Of a stretch of 5,580 nucleotides of DNA, positions 4,743 to 5,580 are shown one piece after another (within the stretch, counting starts at the first letter, position 1; every line of letters starts with the position of its first letter). The notes beneath the pieces were generated by a model. That model saw only the letters and a list, made by a program, of their open reading frames with translations, had not been told where the DNA came from and searched no databases. The translations under genes and the position numbers were made by a program. The DNA is from an uncultured Opitutia bacterium (GTDB taxonomy: Bacteria; Verrucomicrobiota; Verrucomicrobiia; Opitutales; UBA953), in NCBI GenBank assembly GCA_903929325.1, contig CAIYUD010000179.1, positions 1 to 5,580 on the forward strand, read 5' to 3'.

Positions 4743-5580
4743 TCATTCTTCGTCGCCGAAGCTGCGCCCCTGCTCGGATTTCCGCCGCAGATACGAAGGG
4801 GAGGAGGCTTCTGCCGCTGCGCTGTAGCCGCGGATATCTTCCTGGGATGCCGAAAGCCGGCTGCGCATCTTGCGGCTGCTGTAGAACGCTTCCTTGCTGG
4901 TGCGGTGGCGGTCGCGGCTATTGGCCAGCAGTTGCAGACGGGAAATAGAGGCCATCAGCCAAGGGTTGTTTTCGGCCTCGGTCATTGCCAACGCAATCAC
5001 CGCGTCCACGGTACCCCAGTCGCCGCCCTCGGCCGCTTCGCGAACACGGTCCTGCAGTTCCGCCACCCGCACTTCGTCCATGCGGCTGGTGGTGAGCGGG
5101 TCCGGCAGCAATGCGAAGTACGCCACCCCGGGGAGCGCTTCCAACTCCAGTTTCGCGGTCTCTACCGGGAGTGCCGCGCCTTGCAGGTCGTCGCAGGACA
5201 CGCGCACCTCCAGGCACCGCAGCGCCCCCCCCTCGAGGGCCGGCACCATGCGCGCCGGCACTTCAAGGTCCACCAGCGCCCATGCCTCGCCACCGTAGGC
5301 AAGGTCCGGCAAGCGGTAGCTTTGGGTGGCTTTGTCGTACGCGTAGCCGTTGCGCACCTTGGCTTTCACGCCCGGGGGCACCACCATCTGCAGCGTCACC
5401 TTGCGACCGTAAAGCGCCCGGAGCAAGTCGAACTCTTCGCGGAACGGGTCGGCCAGGTCGGCGGCGGTCTTGCCGTAGTAGCTGGAGCCCAGCCCCGCCG
5501 CGGCCATTTCAACCATCAGCTTTTCGTTGAACCGCGACCCAAGCCCGTAAGTACTGGTCGTCACCCCGGCGGACGCAAGC
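4743..5580 (-). CDS. von Willebrand factor A domain protein, C-terminal part (5' end outside window)
   Basis: The reading frame is open to the right edge, so only the last 278 residues are visible. The internal GTG at 5564 is not a start, because the frame before it (LASAG) continues the vWA core. The first visible residues give the end of a vWA domain: 'TSTYGLG..FNEKLM..MA..GLGSSYYG' (about 8-36), then ADLADPFREEFDLLRALYGR. This last beta-alpha unit is typical of bacterial secreted or cytoplasmic vWA proteins. The metal-binding DxSxS motif would lie upstream, outside the window. A beta-sandwich follows (about 58-145), with VTLQMVVPPGVK, YRLPDLAYGGEAWALVDLEVPA and LEVRVSCDDL. A helical region comes next (about 165-220), with ELQDRVREAAEGGDWGTVD and NNPWL. 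The Ser/Arg-rich tail ends in SKEAFYSSRKMRSRL and an acidic SFGDEE. No C-terminal membrane segment is seen, so the visible part looks soluble. Codon use is more GC-rich than in the downstream genes. vWA domains generally mediate metal-dependent protein contacts, often beside an ATPase or kinase; which partner applies here is not visible. Confidence 0.85.
   Translation of the reverse strand, partial: LASAGVTTSTYGLGSRFNEKLMVEMAAAGLGSSYYGKTAADLADPFREEFDLLRALYGRKVTLQMVVPPGVKAKVRNGYAYDKATQSYRLPDLAYGGEAWALVDLEVPARMVPALEGGALRCLEVRVSCDDLQGAALPVETAKLELEALPGVAYFALLPDPLTTSRMDEVRVAELQDRVREAAEGGDWGTVDAVIALAMTEAENNPWLMASISRLQLLANSRDRHRTSKEAFYSSRKMRSRLSASQEDIRGYSAAAEASSPSYLRRKSEQGRSFGDEE

Noticed and set aside
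5111..5530. Plus-strand 139-codon frame opposite the vWA gene
   Set aside because: Extremely Pro/Arg/Ala-rich, as expected for the antisense of GC-rich coding DNA, whereas the minus strand has clear vWA motifs.
5562..5564. GTG start for the vWA protein
   Set aside because: The preceding in-frame residues (LASAG) continue the vWA strand before 'TTSTYGLG', so this GTG is an internal valine.

Overview
The window looks like part of a medium-to-high GC proteobacterial chromosome (Gamma- or Betaproteobacteria; Xanthomonadales- or Pseudomonas-like is a guess from the DUF2939 gene and codon use). It holds one small plus-strand gene on the left. The rest is a minus-strand cluster that occupies everything from base 711 to the right edge. 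I see no tRNA, rRNA, CRISPR array, transposase, integrase or attachment site.

Left part (1-710): a short 5' region with a plausible sigma70 promoter, then a 171-residue membrane-anchored DUF2939 protein. It converges with the minus-strand cluster across a 65-base gap that holds a GC-rich inverted repeat.

Minus-strand cluster, in order of transcription (right to left): (1) the C-terminal 278 residues of a von Willebrand factor A (vWA) protein, whose 5' end lies beyond the window; (2) a 73-base gap with a perfect 9+9 inverted repeat; (3) a 230-residue MerR-type winged-helix protein; (4) a 91-base gap with a possible internal promoter; (5) a 515-residue protein of unknown family; (6) a 280-residue protein of unknown family, starting 2 bases after the stop of the previous gene; (7) a 261-residue protein of unknown family, overlapping the previous stop by 4 bases (ATGA). 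The last three genes are packed as one translational unit.

The most interesting reading is that vWA + MerR-like + three uncharacterised soluble proteins form one multi-component system. The 515-aa and 280-aa products appear to share a two-domain beta-rich architecture, recognised by eye only. Base composition falls from clearly GC-rich in the vWA gene to AT-richer in the three unknown genes. This suggests a conserved vWA/MerR core joined to a more recently acquired, variable module. No function can be assigned from sequence alone. vWA proteins often act as metal-dependent protein-binding partners of ATPases or signalling enzymes, so the missing upstream neighbours past base 5580 are the key to interpretation.
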